From Capsicum annuum (taxonomy: Eukaryota; Streptophyta; Magnoliopsida; Solanales; Solanaceae): a stretch of 64,000 nucleotides of DNA. Positions 12,241 through 24,122 of the stretch are shown in pieces. The notes beneath the pieces were generated by a model that worked only from the letters and a program-made list of their open reading frames with translations, ran no database searches and was not told where the DNA came from. A program made the position numbers and the translations under genes. The stretch is taken from positions 82,989,455 to 83,053,454 of the forward strand of contig NC_061122.1 of assembly GCF_002878395.1 (NCBI RefSeq), given 5' to 3'. The stretch's first letter is position 1, and every line of letters starts with the position of its first letter.

Positions 12241-12445
12241 ATCAAATTTCCCATGTGATAAAAAGTCGAAATTAGGGAAATTACACACGGTTTAAAAAAT
12301 CTTACACTTAGGAAGACATCTCTCAAACTTTTAAGGCCGGAATAACACTTTACTAAACAGGCTCTAAGGCTCAAACTATGAGGAAATTTTGTGGGGTGTT
12401 ACACATATAATTGGAAAAAGTACAAGAAAAATACAGGATGTTACA

Positions 12446-12462
12446 TCCTTCCCCCTTTAGGA
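12446..12462 (-). other. Polypurine tract of chromovirus 1
   Basis: Minus strand TCCTAAAGGGGGAAGGA directly abuts the LTR start TGTAACATCC. Confidence 0.85.
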
Positions 12463-12589
12463 ACATTCGTCCTCAAATGTTAGAATAACTATCCAACCAA
12501 AATAAGTTCAAGCCTAAGTTTAATATCCCTATTATCGCATAGTATTTATATGTTACACTTACTTGTTATTGCTCTAATTCAGAATCTTG

Positions 12590-13990
12590 GACTTTCTCTT
12601 CGTATTTGAACAAATGGGGGTACTTAGATTTCATCACTTCTTCAGCTTCCCATGTTATCTCTTCTACTTGTTGGTTTCTCCAAAGCACTTTACAGAGGCT
12701 ATTTCTTTGTTCCTTTACTTCTTAACTTGTCGATCTAGGATAGCAATAGGTATTTTTTCATAGGTAATATCTTTCATAACCTGTACATATTCAGTAGGAG
12801 TGATATGAGATAGATCTCCCATACACTTTTGAAGCATTGAGACGTGAAATACTAGATAAACTGTTGAGAGCTCTTGGGTTAGCTCTAATTCATAAGAGAC
12901 TTGGCCAAACTTCTGAGTAATCTTGTATGGGCCTATATAACATGGACTTATTTTACCTTTCTTACAAATCTCATAACCTCGTTCATTGGTGACACTTTCA
13001 AGAATACCCAATCACCTATAGCAAACTCTAGCCCCCTCCTTTTAACATCTGCATATGACTTGTGTTGACTTTGGGATGATTCTAGCTGTTGTTGGATCAC
13101 TTTAACCTTTTGCATAGCTTGATGAACAAGAACTAGCCTGAACAAGGCAGTTTTATCCGCTTCAAACTATCCAATTAGTGATCTACACTTTCTTTTGTAC
13201 AAAGCTTCATATGGTGCCATTTTGATACTTGAATGATAGCTATTGTTATAGGCAAACTCAATCAGAGTTAAATGATCATCCCAACTACCTTTAAAGTCCA
13301 ATACATAAGCTTTCAACATATCTTCAAGTATTTGAATGGTATGTTCTGGTTGTCCATCAGTTTGAGGGTGAAAAGTTGTTCTTAGATTCACTTGTATTCC
13401 CAAAATTCTTTGTAAAGACTTCCAAAAATTTGTAGTAAATTGAGCTCCTCAATTTGATATAATAGAGATTGGATCTCCGTGCAGCTGAACTATCTCTTTA
13501 ATATATAATTTGGCATATTATTCAACTGTGTAAGTGGTCCTAACCGGTAGAAAGTGTGCTGATCTGGTAAGCCTATCAACTATCACCCATATGCAATCAA
13601 ATCTTTGAGATGTACGAGGAAAATCAGTGATGAAATCCATGTTGATCATGTCCCACATCCAGATTGGAAGATCTATACATTGCATATAACCCCCAGGCTT
13701 TTAGTGCTCTACTTTAACTCTTCGACAATTTGGACATTCAGATACAAATTCTGCAATGTTCTTCTTCATGTCACCCCACCAATATATTCCTTTCAAATCA
13801 TGATACATTTTAGTTGATCCCGGATGGATGTAATACCTTGAATGATGTGCCTCTATCATAATTATTTTTCTTAGCTCATCTACATTCAGCACACACAATC
13901 TATTTTGGCATCGAAGTACTCCCTCTTGCGTAAGCTCAAGTGCTTTCGTCATACCATATTGGACATTTTTCTTAAGCTTTAATAAAATGG
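12590..13990 (-). pseudogene. Integrase and chromodomain of chromovirus 1
   Basis: Inserts element cDNA into chromatin. From the right: the HHCC zinc finger is intact (13701-13952, HHSRYYIHPGSTKMYHDL...CPNCRRVKVEH). The catalytic core follows with WVIVDRLTRSAHFLPV near 13560-13600 (first Asp present). The second Asp is lost, with ISN-stop-GAQF near 13445-13465 where the family has ISDRGAQF. The Glu is kept in DGQPEHTIQ (13167-13403). Then comes the GPY-like linker SPCYIGPYKI. The chromodomain runs over EKIPIAILDRQVKK and, after a frameshift near 12717, VLWRNQQVEEITWEAEE and KYPHLF. Chromodomains of chromoviruses are thought to steer integration to heterochromatin. Frameshifts near 12717 and 12950-13010 and several stops make it non-functional. 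Confidence 0.85.
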
Positions 13991-14015
13991 GATCTACATA
14001 TTGCTTCTCTTTTAC

Positions 14016-15480
14016 TTAAAATACTAGGGAAGATTCTACAGCATTATGCACAATAAGCCACTCATCTAGAGTTTCAAGAAGGCGAACCCCCAAATTGGAT
14101 AGTTGGTGTAGATCCTTAGTCATCCCTTGTGATTCTGTAGATTTCCCATAAGTGACCATCATAGACTGATGACTTAATGCATCAGCTACCAAATTTTCTT
14201 TTCCCGGATGATACAAGGTATCAACATCATAGTTTTTTAATAATTCAAGCCATCTTTGTTGTCTCAAATTTAGGTCCTTCTGATTAAAGATATATTGAAA
14301 ACTCTTGTGGTCAGTATATATGTCAACATGAATCCTATAAAAATAGTGACACCATATATTTAAGGCAAATATAATCGCCGCTAGCTCCAGATCATACATT
14401 GGATAATTTTTCTCATGTGGCCACAATTGTCTTGAGGCATATGCTAGGACTTTACCATGCTTCATTAATACACACCCTAATCCAAATATTGAAGTATCAT
14501 AATAAATTGCATACCCTTCTGTGCCTTCAGGAAGTACCAATATGGGCATAGAAGTCAATTTAATCTTCAGATCTTGGAAACTTCTTTTACATGTATCATT
14601 CCATTGGAACTTGGATTTTTTGTGTGTTAGCTTTGTTAAAGGTGCAGAAAGTGCAAAAAATCCTTCAACAAACCTTCTATAATAACCTAGCAACCCAATG
14701 AAACTATGAACCTCCGTAGGCGTTATAGGTCTTGGCCATTTCTTCACGGCTTTTATCTTTTGAGTATCAACCTTTATTCCTTTATTAGATACAATATGAC
14801 CTAGGAATTCCACAGATTTCAACCAAAACTCACATTTGGAGAACTTTGAATATAGCTTATGATCGCGAAAAATTTGTAACACCTGTCATAAGTGACTGGC
14901 ATGGTCCTTATTTGATCTCAAATAAACCAGAATATCATCTATAAAAACTATCACAAATACATCTAAGAATGGCTTGAAAACCCTATTCATCAAATCCATA
15001 AAAGCTGCAGGTGCATTATTAGCCCAAAGGACATGACTAGAAACTCATAATGATCACATCGTGTTCTAAAAGTTGTCTTGGGTATGTTCTTCTCTTTGTC
15101 CCCCATTTGATGGTAACCAGACCTCAAATCTATCTTTGAAAACCACTTGGCACCTTGTAACTGATCAAATAAGTCATCAATTCTTGGAAGGGGATATTTG
15201 TTCTTAATAGTCACCTTGTTCAGTTGCTAATAGTCAATACACATTCTCAATGAGCCATCCTTCTTAGGCACAAATAACACTAGTGCTCCCCAAGCGGACA
15301 CACTAGGCCTTATGAATCCTTTTTCAAGCAAGTCTTTCAATTGCTCTTTCAACTCTCGTAACTCTTCCTGGGCCATTCTATACAGAGGAATTGAAATTGG
15401 TTGAGTACCTGAAATCACATCAATACCAAACTCTACTTCTCATTCTGGAGGCAAACCTAGATGATCTTCAGGAAATACAT
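14016..15480 (-). pseudogene. Reverse transcriptase and RNase H of chromovirus 1
   Basis: Copies element RNA to DNA. The N-terminal RT part (15227-15418) has the usual [33 protein letters not shown] and [13 protein letters not shown]. The next piece (14990-15214) has [17 protein letters not shown] and [12 protein letters not shown], and frameshifts after SFGLIM. The catalytic FIDDILVY box at 14930-14960 is intact. 14016-14882 gives the thumb (YYRRFVEGF), then RNase H with [30 protein letters not shown] and NLVADALS. A stop and frame breaks near 14885, 14985 and 15220 separate the parts. Order and motifs match gypsy chromoviruses. Confidence 0.9.
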
Positions 15481-15499
15481 TGGGAAATTTATTTACTAC

Positions 15500-16060
15500 T
15501 GGAATAGTTTAAAGAGTTGGTGGCTCAGCATCTGTATCCTTCACACTAACTAGATGATATATGTAACCCTTCGAAATCATTCTTTTTTCCTTAAAATAAG
15601 AAATAAATTTACCTTTTGGTGCACCAATATTACCTCTCCATTCAAGGACTTCCTCTCTTGGAAAATGGAAACACACCCTCTTAGTTCGGCAATCTACTGT
15701 GGCATAACAAGAAGCCAACCAATCCATACCCATTATAGCATCAAAATCTACCATTTCTAACTCAACCAGGTCAGCCATTGTACCGCGACCGCAAATAGTT
15801 ATTATAAAATTTTGATACACTCTTCTAGCTAGAATAGATTCACCAATCGGCGTAGATACTTCAAGCTGCTTAACTAGCAATTCTGGTATTTTTTTAACGT
15901 TCCAGAAACCAATGGAGTGACATATGATAATGTAGAACCTAGATCAACTAATGCATATACATCATATGAAAAGATGGACAATGTACTGTAACCACATCTG
16001 GAGAAGCCTCTGAATTTTGTCGATCTGCTAAAGCATATGTACAATTTAGAACTCAACTAG
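15500..16060 (-). pseudogene. Protease of chromovirus 1
   Basis: Retropepsin-type aspartic protease that processes Gag-Pol. The active-site segment reads ALVDLGSTLSYVTPLV near 15910-15960 (family ALVDPGSTLSYVTP). It is followed after a frame change near 15880 by DAIMGMDWLASCYATVDCRTK (15509-15880), whose xxGMDWL...DC signature is typical of the domain end in plant gypsy elements. Flanked by gag on the right and RT on the left. Confidence 0.8.
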
Positions 16061-16069
16061 AGCTAGCTT

Positions 16070-17394
16070 CTCCTTTAGAACCTCTACCATGACCCATAGG
16101 CTATACACCTCTACCTGAATAAGGCACTAATGATGATGATGCAATGGCTGATCCAGTAGGTCGTGCCATACTACCGATGCCCCTTTGAGGGCATTCTCTC
16201 ATCATATGTCCTAACGTACCACACCAAAAGCAAACATTTGTCCCAAACTGATATGTACCTAAATAAATCTTTCAACATTATTTACATAGATGTCGAGGAG
16301 GCCTTAATTGGATTATACTCCCTTGCTCTTGATAGCCCACTGTTCGTGAATTTTGACTCTTATTTCTTTGCACAAACTGGTTGCCTTTTGACCCTTTAAA
16401 CTATAGAGGAGTACTAGCTATAGAATAAGAAGATAATGACCTAGGTGGTCTATTAGAAAACCGAGGCCTAAACTCTCCTTGGGATTCTATGAACTCCTCC
16501 ATAGATTTGGCCCTCTTAGAATATCCTCTTTCCAATTCTTGTGTTCTTTTTCTTTGCCTCTAATCCTCTATTTTTTGTGCAAAAGACTGTATCCTTGCTA
16601 TGTCCATGTCCTTTTTCAAAGTAGCAATAGTACAATATCTAACCAAATATAGATTCAATCTATTCACATATTGATAACTCTATCATCCATAGTAGCTACA
16701 ACATTAGGAGCATACCTAGACAAGGAGTTAAATCGGAGGTTGTACTCCCTCACGCTTATATTTCCCTGGCAAGATTCAAGAACTGATATGCATGAGCCTC
16801 TAGAATTATGAATGGAAGGTAATGATCAAGAAATGCCTCCTTGAACTCTTTCCAAGTAGCTGAAGATGCGTCTATACCCCTAGATCATTTCTAGTCTTCA
16901 TACCAAAATATAGCCTCCCCTTTGAATCTATATGCTGCTAGCTCAACTGTATCTTTACTCGACATATGCATGACATCTAGAGCCCTTTGGATATTATCAA
17001 TAAAGTCCTATGGGTCTTCATTAAGATCTTATCTGGTGAATATGGGAGGATCTAATTTAAGAAAATCCTGCATTCGCAGGCTAGCTGCCCTATCTACACC
17101 ACTAGAATCGGTGGTTGGAATGGCTTGTCCTTGAGCTTGTCCAGCAACTATATGAGCCAATAATTGTACTGCATTCCTTAGATCTTGGTCAGCAGCATTA
17201 ATAGGTGGTTCTGTGGATGTGGTTCTTCTCCTTCTTAGATCTTCTGGAGATGGAGCAGTAGAAGAAATTTGGGATACAAAATCAGCTTGTGCCTTGCTTT
17301 GATTAGCTCATTTAGGTGGTGATTTGCTAGTCCCCTCTCCAGCAGCCATGTCTATTCACTTACCTGTATTCTTACTCCTTCTTTTAACCGGCAT
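16070..17394 (-). pseudogene. Gag of chromovirus 1
   Basis: Structural particle protein. The start is set at ATG 17394 (MPVKRRSK), about 220 bases inside the primer binding site. Readable pieces in order are DQDLRNAVQLLAHIVAGQA (around 17120-17200), LDPPIFTR and DFIDNIQRALDVMHMSS, ELAAYRFKGEAIFWYE and TWKEFKEAFLDHYLP, all typical of the gag capsid domain. A zinc knuckle CFWCGTLGHMMREC at 16183-16233 keeps all CCHC residues. Several in-frame stops interrupt it (for example after KNTGK near the start and after WYED). Confidence 0.85.
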
Positions 17395-17600
17395 CTTTAC
17401 TATACTAAAAGAAAAAAATAGGTTCAATGGTTAAATATGACTTCACCTATAACATGGGCTCTATTGCACGATCTAAGATATGAATAAAAAGAAACAACCC
17501 TTAAATGTCCCATAACCTCCTATTTATAGATATGGTGTACAAAACACCCATAAATAAGACTTTGCATAGATACGGCTTTGTAGACACCCTAGGATGACCT

Positions 17601-17612
17601 GCTTTGATACCA
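17601..17612 (-). other. Primer binding site of chromovirus 1 (initiator tRNA-Met type)
   Basis: Minus strand TGGTATCAAAGC, four bases inside the 5' LTR end. It differs by one base from the standard iMet complement TGGTATCAGAGC. Confidence 0.85.
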
Positions 17613-17616
17613 CTTT

Positions 17617-19494
17617 TGTCATGCCTCAACTCCTATTGGGGACGACAGGCACCCGTAGCCGTAAAGGCTTGAAAGAACCAATTCATAACCTTGAACTTCT
17701 CATGCATGTAACTATGACAACCAAAGGTTCTAACCAACATGATATTATGTATTAATGAGAATAATTACATAGGCATGTATCGAGGTGTTTTAACATATTA
17801 GAGAGTGGGAACAAGGTAATTGGCTACATGGAATGTAATGTGTTACTTTTACGTATCACTTGTTATTGGATAACCTTGGAAGCTTACTTGATGGAACAAA
17901 TATTCGATTTCATGCCAAAGAGTACATAATAGAGTATACCGTACATACCTGGTTGTACAACTCCAATACCAGTCCAACTCGACTTTCCACCCTTTTAGAT
18001 TACTTACCTATAATGAAATATATGGAAAACTAGTATCAGCAAACAACCGTCATATTTTGTCTATTTAACTTCACCAAAATAACAATTGGGAAGTAAGCCT
18101 TTACTCTATCAATCAAGGGTGTTATCTTAACCTTTTTCTCCTCTAATTACACCCATATACCATACATGTTGCTTCAGCTTCCTTACACATTCCAAATAAT
18201 ACACAAAACAGATTATGCAGTAACAAATGCATTAATTAGTTCGCTGGTGTACCACCACACCTTTCCTCTATATTTATATTTGAATTAGTGACACCTTTCT
18301 CCAATAAAATCCTGGCAGCCCACAACATATACAAACAAAACATTCCATAAAATAGCCCAAATTTCCTTTTATTGTGGCAATCAATTATTAAACTCATCAT
18401 CTCTTGAGTTCTCAATAACAACACATCTATAATTCTCTATCAAATTCATAAACACGGAGAAAAAAATGGAGAAGTCACCTTACCTCAATTCTGAAACTTA
18501 TTCTTTTAAATTTGAACTCCTTAAGAAATCCAACTTTTACTTTCCTTCACACTTTAAACCAAAGAAGAAAAGAGATCTCTTAATAACCAAGAAAATTAAG
18601 CAATTAGTTTGTTCTATATTCTCCATGTATTTATAATTAGGCACCTATAGCATGTTTTCCTAAGCTGTCAAGAGATAATTAAGCTAAAATATAAGTTTTT
18701 TCACTTACCTTGTACTGCAAAGATTTGTTTTCTTTAAGAACCCTAGAAAGGAAAATAGAGCTGCTCCTAGTTTCTTAAAAGGAAGTAGAGAGAGTTTGTG
18801 AAGTGTAACCCTTTTTTATGACTTAATAATAAGGGAGATGACCAAAAACTTCTTCTTATAAAACCTCTATTTTTGTCCATCCAACTAGCTAATTTTGGAC
18901 CTCAAATTTAATTAAATTGGTCCAAGTAGGTGATACACTTACTTAAGGAGTTCAAGCAGCTCAAAATATCAAAGCGGGTGATGCACCTACTTGCTTAATT
19001 TCTTAGTTCGGCTCAATTATATTTGGGCCTTGGTAGATTTGAAAATTGGGCCTTTTCTCCATTTTTCTTCTTCTTTTACTTAATTTAGGCCCAAGAAAGT
19101 ATTCTAATGAAGGCCAAATCTGATTCATGGACTTCGTCCGTTAACTTGGCTCATATAGCTCAAGTAGGTGACTCACCTACTAGCTTAAGTAAGTCAAGCA
19201 AGAACCTCAATATTTTGTTCCATTTTTATCTCCTAAACCCTTTAATCTAACCTTAAACTTATACACACTTGGTCACTTTAAAATTCAGATTCAAATATAA
19301 ACTTATGATCCCAAGTTTAAATAGTTGTATCGATGTTAACCTGGTTGCATCACATTAAACTGTGCGGTGAACATCTATAATTCTATCTACACAATTAATA
19401 CTTGCATAACAAATCACATCTGTTACCTATACCATAAGGCTATACCAAGTTCCATATAATTAGAACAAGTACAAGCAAAATACAGGATGTTACA
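17617..19494 (-). repeat. 5' LTR of chromovirus 1 with internal deletion
   Basis: Starts TGTCATG and ends AGGATGTTACA, followed by target duplication GATTT at 19495-19499. Collinear with the left LTR, but about 960 bp present there are missing here between ATTACATAG and GCATGTATC near 17775, including the 56-bp tandem repeats. In a 165-base block compared by eye about one base in ten differs from the other LTR, so the insertion is not recent. Confidence 0.88.
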
Positions 19495-20399
19495 GATTTG
19501 GGATCTTGGATAACACTTATTTAAATGATTGCCTTCTGATTTGTGGTAAGATTTCACCCTTTTATGATACAATTTCATATTTCTTGTTCAAAAGGCCTAA
19601 ACCCTTGGAAGCTTGATTTTAGCCCCAAATTTCCTCGAATTTCATCCATTTTTTGGGTAATATTCCTTGAGCATGATCGAATGTTGGGTTTGTGTCAGAA
19701 ACTTGATTTTTCTATAATTAGGACCCACGTGGGATTTTGGGTAATTTTTGGATCCAACGCACAATAGTGGAGTATGGGTATCATTATACGCAAATTGATG
19801 AGTAGAATGGCATTTTATTTGCTTGGCATATTGCAGAAGCTTCTTGAAAATGACAAATGGCGATTTGGCCGATATTTTGAGCTTTTTCGATGTCTAGTTA
19901 AGCTAGGTTTTACCTTCTTAGATTGAGCTAATTCGTAGTATGTTTATTATATTGCGTTAGATTTTGGATGGGTTTTAGGTGTTGGTATGATAAATTAAAA
20001 TACTCAAGATTAGTTGGATCATTTAAGCTATTTTGAATTTCATTTTGGGGATGATAAGCCTAGTTAACCATAACTTTAGGTAAAGTTGATCTTGTAGGAT
20101 TATGCTTAGGTTGGAAATGCTGTAGTTATTAAACTAATGAGGAGATTACCATAGACACTTGAGTTTAAGTGAAACCTACCTAAATTGCCTTACCTTAGGT
20201 AGAATTGTCATATTTTTTCTACATTAGGAGTAACTGCTATATTACGGATAGTTGTGGCTTGTTCATCATCTAATAATAGATTTGGATAACTTATCCTAGT
20301 TTGGGGTAGACATTTTGATATGCTTGTGTAATCAAGAAATATGGTTATTTTGGTGATATTTATATGCCTTGATACTTATTGGTTATGATGGATGACTTT

Positions 20400-21100
20400 T
20401 GAAGTAATGCTTAATGGTTATGTAATGAATGAGTTATTGACTAAGCTTATGTTATTGATGAGTTATTGTATGTCATTAATTTGGCTATTGTTTGATCTAC
20501 CAAATATACTATAGAATGAACCCTTGATTACAATATTGACTTAGACATACGTTCTATTATTGATTAAGTTAACGAATAAGCTATTAACTATGCAAGTGAT
20601 CATGCTTATCGATATATTAGCATTTACACTATTATTCATGCTAGAGGCTATGCTTAATGACTACATTGGCGATTAAGTTATTGATCATGCTATAAAATAT
20701 AGATTATGCCATGGATAATCTATTGATCAAACTATTGGTAAGCTATCGATTATACAAATGATAAGTTATCTATTATGCTAATAATAAGCCATTGATTGGG
20801 CTATTGATAAGTTATCGTCTATGCTTGGTAGAACAAATTGATTATGTTAGAAATCATCTTTATTGACTAAAATGATGAATATGGTATGGATTATCGTAAA
20901 GAGCATGTAGATTGATAATATTAGAGACTATGCCATTGATTATGTTAAAGGTCATGCTAATTTACTATATTGGAAATTATGTTACTGATTATGCTAAAGC
21001 CCACGATTTCGATTATGATTATTGATCATGTTAATATATTAGTTAATGGATATGCTATTAAATACTCTAATAATCGTGCTATTGGCCATGATAATGATGA
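20400..21100. repeat. Degenerate ATTGAT/TTATGCTA-rich repeat region
   Basis: Short phrases such as GATTATGCTA, ATTGATCATG and GCTATTGATAAG recur many times with drift, consistent with an eroded tandem array. No ORF. Confidence 0.5.
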
Positions 21101-21169
21101 TATGATTACTGGTTAAATTCTGGATACTACTTATGGTATGAACTATCCAAATACAAGTTCAAGTCCAGA

Positions 21170-21480
21170 TAATGATGATGATATCGATTATTTGTATCCA
21201 GTATAAATCCGGAGGATGGATATGATATTGATGATGATAATAATAATGATATTGATTATTTATACCCGGTATAAATCCAAGGATGGCTATGATATTGATG
21301 ATGATAATTATATTGATATCAATTATTTATACATTGTAGAAATCCAAAGGATGGCTATGATATTGATAATGATTATAATGATGATATTAATTATTTATAC
21401 CCGATAGAAATCCAAGGGATGGCTATGATAGTGATGATGAAATTGATGATGACATTAATGAGGATATCATTAAATATCCA
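21170..21480. repeat. Minisatellite, 4-5 copies of a 65-70 bp unit
   Basis: The phrase GATAT(T/C)(G/A)ATTATTTATAC...AAATCC(A)AAGGATGG recurs starting near 21179, 21248, 21313 and 21383, separated by ATGATATTGATGATGAT. The open frame at 21216-21407 (Met-Ile-Asp rich) is a by-product of this repeat. Confidence 0.75.
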
Positions 21481-22727
21481 TACCAATGTGAGTCTGGATA
21501 TATATACACTCACACACCTTATACTATGATGTTATACTTATTATAATATGATGATATCTAGGTGTGAGATTGACAATAGATATAGTGTAGTATGACATGA
21601 ATGGATTGAAGAGATATAAGGATTTGTTGATAGATATTGATTAGTTGATACATGTTTGTTAGTTTATAAATAATGACTACTTGATAATTGATGATTAGCT
21701 TCTTGACGCTACCCTACTAAGGGCATTGTCGTAATTGGTGTTCCATGTCCGACCAGGACAGAAGACCTCCCCTTTTACCTAACCAAACCTTCTGTCGGCT
21801 GCCCTAAGTTGGCTTAATTCTTAGCATATAACAATATAGTGCAATAGCTCACATAAAGAATCTGGGATAGGATCACAACCATGACGAGCCTAACCGAGTA
21901 CAACCATCCCATACCAACAATCAAACCATACCAAGCCATTCCAAAACAAGGGCCATAAACCAGGCCATAACCAAATATATCCCAAAACATAATATAATTA
22001 ATTCCAAAATGAAATATGATGGAATAGTAAGAAATCATGTCCGATGATGCCATCCTTCCAGCTTATTCCAATGCCAAGGCTAACATCAATACCGATTCGG
22101 CCCATTCCAACCCATAGAAGTACCAAAAAGCCTCTAACCATAAGATTATTAATATCTGGTTGGGATATGCCCCCAACCATAGCCAAAACCAATATCCATA
22201 ATAAAATCAAAGTGTCTAGAAATATCCATAACATGAAATTGAGCCTTTCAAAAGGATGGAAGCTCACCTGCTTAGTCCAAATATTGTCCCCGAGTCAATC
22301 ACTATGTAGAAGGGGTAGAACCATTTTTTTCCTGCATAGCATGGGTATACATATACCATTAGACGAGTGATAGAGTGACCGCTAGCATGAAATTAGTATA
22401 AGGATAATATAATTCCATTTATAAAACCAAGTAAAACCATCTGTATGCATACAACCATACTTATATATATAACCATGCCGGGAAAGGGGAGCAAGTTTAA
22501 CATTCCTTTAAAACCTTTTCCTAGGATGTGTAGCTTTGGTGTCCTAATCCACCCAAAGGCTATTTGGGTTCAGGACCCCCTGTTGAAAGTGCCCCAGTAC
22601 GTGTAGCCACATGACCAGGGAAGAAAACGTAGGATAACTAGTACATCCAACAAAATATGGTGTGATATCATCCACACGGTCACCAAGACCAACCTCACAT
22701 AGACTAATATTAGTTTCAAGTTTTGGT

Positions 22728-22742
22728 CCCCCCCCCCCCCCC
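22728..22742 (+). repeat. C15 homopolymer
   Basis: Fifteen C in a row. The equivalent place in the right LTR, near 29608, has only six C. Confidence 0.9.
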
Positions 22743-23609
22743 GGATCTCTGCCTTCCACGGCTTTGCTACACATCGCGTCATTATTTTCAGGTTAAAACT
22801 ACTTTTAAAGTAACCGAACCATTATCTATTTATTAACTAAGGCCATTAATATTGTTACCGTCATACCAATCCTTACTTGCAAGTATTATCCATAGGCAAC
22901 CATATATAGGTTTATAAGGAAATTCAAGTGCCCTCCATTTAGCATATTAAGACACTTGGGAAATTCCATGTACCCCTCAGGAAAAATCATCAGCCATTTA
23001 CCATTCGAAGCTATTTAAATCATGTATAATTCCTTTACCATGTTTTAAAATAAGCAAGAGTTCCATTAAAAGTAGTCAATGTAACATATCTTTATAAGTA
23101 TTTTGTCAAACACATTAGGGGCATAATATAACCGAAACCAATTCCAATTCCAATTACCATCAAATCATTCCCATGCAATATTATTATCCAAAACCACAGT
23201 TAATGCATATAAAAGCATAATTAAAACCCTAGGAAACCATAACCAACCATTTAGTATCAAATTCCCCAATTTATATTGGAAACCAAAATTATACAATCAA
23301 TGAAGTTAGGAAAACATCCATAAAAACTATGCTAATAGTTAGAATTAACAATGAGGGAAGAGAACATGCCTTAAACCAAGATGATGATGGAAATAAATCA
23401 CCACGACAAGCCATAAATCAATCCTTTAGTTGAAACCCTAGCTTCCCTTGCCCAAAATTTTTTGAGAGAATTATAGAGTGTTTAGAAGAGTTTTTAAGTG
23501 TTAATGAATGGAATAATAAGGTAAATAACCTTCCAAGTATGTTAGAAGTCGTGGGGCCTTGTTAGAGTAAGTGGGGAATCGTTCAAAATACCCCAACTTA
23601 AATTTCACA

Positions 23610-24060
23610 AAAATCTCGTGTTTGGGGTACGACTGACCCTCATGAGTCGTGCCCTTCCAATACGAGTGGTACCCTCCACTCATATCCTAGCCTCAAACTT
23701 TGGATCAAATACTGTCCATCATAGGACTCATCCTACCAAGTCATATCAAAAGCATAAGATTCGTATCCCTGGTAGATTTAAACTCAAGGAAAATTTAGAG
23801 ACTGTCCACCATATGAGTCCTAGATATGACTCGTACCCTGACGTACAACTCATGGTAAGCCACTCAAACTCAGATCCAACCTAAGTAACCAAGTCTAAGA
23901 TTAATTTAAGGAATCAAACAATCTATAACCACCAATAGACTCATAGCCCTAAGTCATATACATTTCTGTAACAAAAATCTATCCCACCAACCAACACTAG
24001 TCAGCATATGATTGGACCATACCATTTGTACCGTAACATACGGATCATACCCATAAGTTG
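23610..24060. repeat. U3 repeat-word module of chromovirus 2 LTR
   Basis: Direct and inverted copies of GACTCATGAGTCGT, ACGAGTGGTACC, ATGAGTCCTA and ACTCATGG. Part of a pattern seen in nearly all LTRs here. Confidence 0.6.
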
Positions 24061-24122
24061 TATTGGGTCTAGAGACCAAAATTCCAAAAAATTATCTAGG
24101 GTCCAACAACTAGGGTGTTTCA

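Larger units (their letters stand above)
9552..12403 (-). mobile_element. Solo LTR of a gypsy family, inside chromovirus 1 LTR
   Basis: Starts TGTAACGAC and ends GGTGTTACA, giving inverted TGTAAC/GTTACA tips, and is flanked on both sides by CATAT (9547-9551 and 12404-12408). Removing it restores continuity with the other LTR of the host element (TTCCATATAATT). No coding sequence. Orientation is taken from the minus-strand start TGTAACACCCC and the minus-strand TATAAAACC at 11803-11810. It belongs to the same family as 51718-54096: both share the 'GAGCTATATAGA/GAGCTGCATAGA...CCAACATTTT' and 'GGTGGCACGTNGTTTTGGG' blocks. A solo LTR arises by recombination between the two LTRs of a full element. 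Confidence 0.9.
6737..12445 (-). repeat. 3' LTR of chromovirus 1, split by a solo LTR
   Basis: Aligns with 17617-19494 over both ends. Its own left end reads TTTCATG where the mate has TGTCATG, and it ends AGGATGTTACA against the polypurine tract. It is split at 9551/12409 by a 2.85-kb solo LTR. Without that insert it is about 2.85 kb, roughly 970 bp longer than the right LTR because the right copy lost the part equivalent to about 6890-7848. A minus-strand TATA-like box is at 8956-8964, with the word AGTAGGTGA and its complement repeated upstream (9025-9290). Confidence 0.88.
6737..19494 (-). mobile_element. Ty3/gypsy chromovirus 1 (Del/Tekay-like), nested insertion inside
   Basis: Complete but dead element on the minus strand. 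Two LTRs (6737-12445, itself split, and 17617-19494) flank 5.17 kb of internal DNA. The tRNA primer site is next to the right LTR and the polypurine tract next to the left. A 5-bp target duplication GATTT sits on both outer sides (6732-6736, 19495-19499). Internal order from the right is gag, protease, reverse transcriptase, RNase H, integrase, chromodomain. The chromodomain makes it a chromovirus; Del/Tekay is the best-fitting clade. Net length without the nested solo LTR is about 9.9 kb. Many stops and frameshifts, and clear LTR divergence, show it is old. Confidence 0.9.
19495..21703 (+). repeat. LTR-like sequence, right part, after chromovirus 1
   Basis: Continues the LTR-like unit cut at 6736. 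No credible coding sequence. The first kilobase is AT-rich leader-like DNA; the rest is a degenerate ATTGAT-rich region and a minisatellite. It ends at the left LTR of chromovirus 2. Confidence 0.45.
21704..24122 (-). repeat. 3' LTR of chromovirus 2
   Basis: Starts TGACGCTACC (mate TGACATGACC) and ends GGGTGTTTCA against the polypurine tract. 2419 bp. The U3 side (23610-24060) carries many variants of GACTCATGAGTCGTACC. Several open frames across it (for example 22044-22370 and 22570-22782) are shadows, since the region matches the non-coding right LTR. Confidence 0.85.

Noticed and set aside
17601..17612. tRNA-like sequence
   Set aside because: Only a 12-base complement of initiator tRNA-Met; it is a primer binding site, not a tRNA gene. 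No tRNA, rRNA or CRISPR array was seen elsewhere.
21216..21407. Met-Ile-Asp-rich open frame
   Set aside because: Produced by the minisatellite unit, whose length changes from copy to copy; no reason to think it is translated.
22044..22370. 108-codon plus-strand open frame
   Set aside because: It lies within the LTR of chromovirus 2, is not preserved in the matching right LTR and shows no motif.
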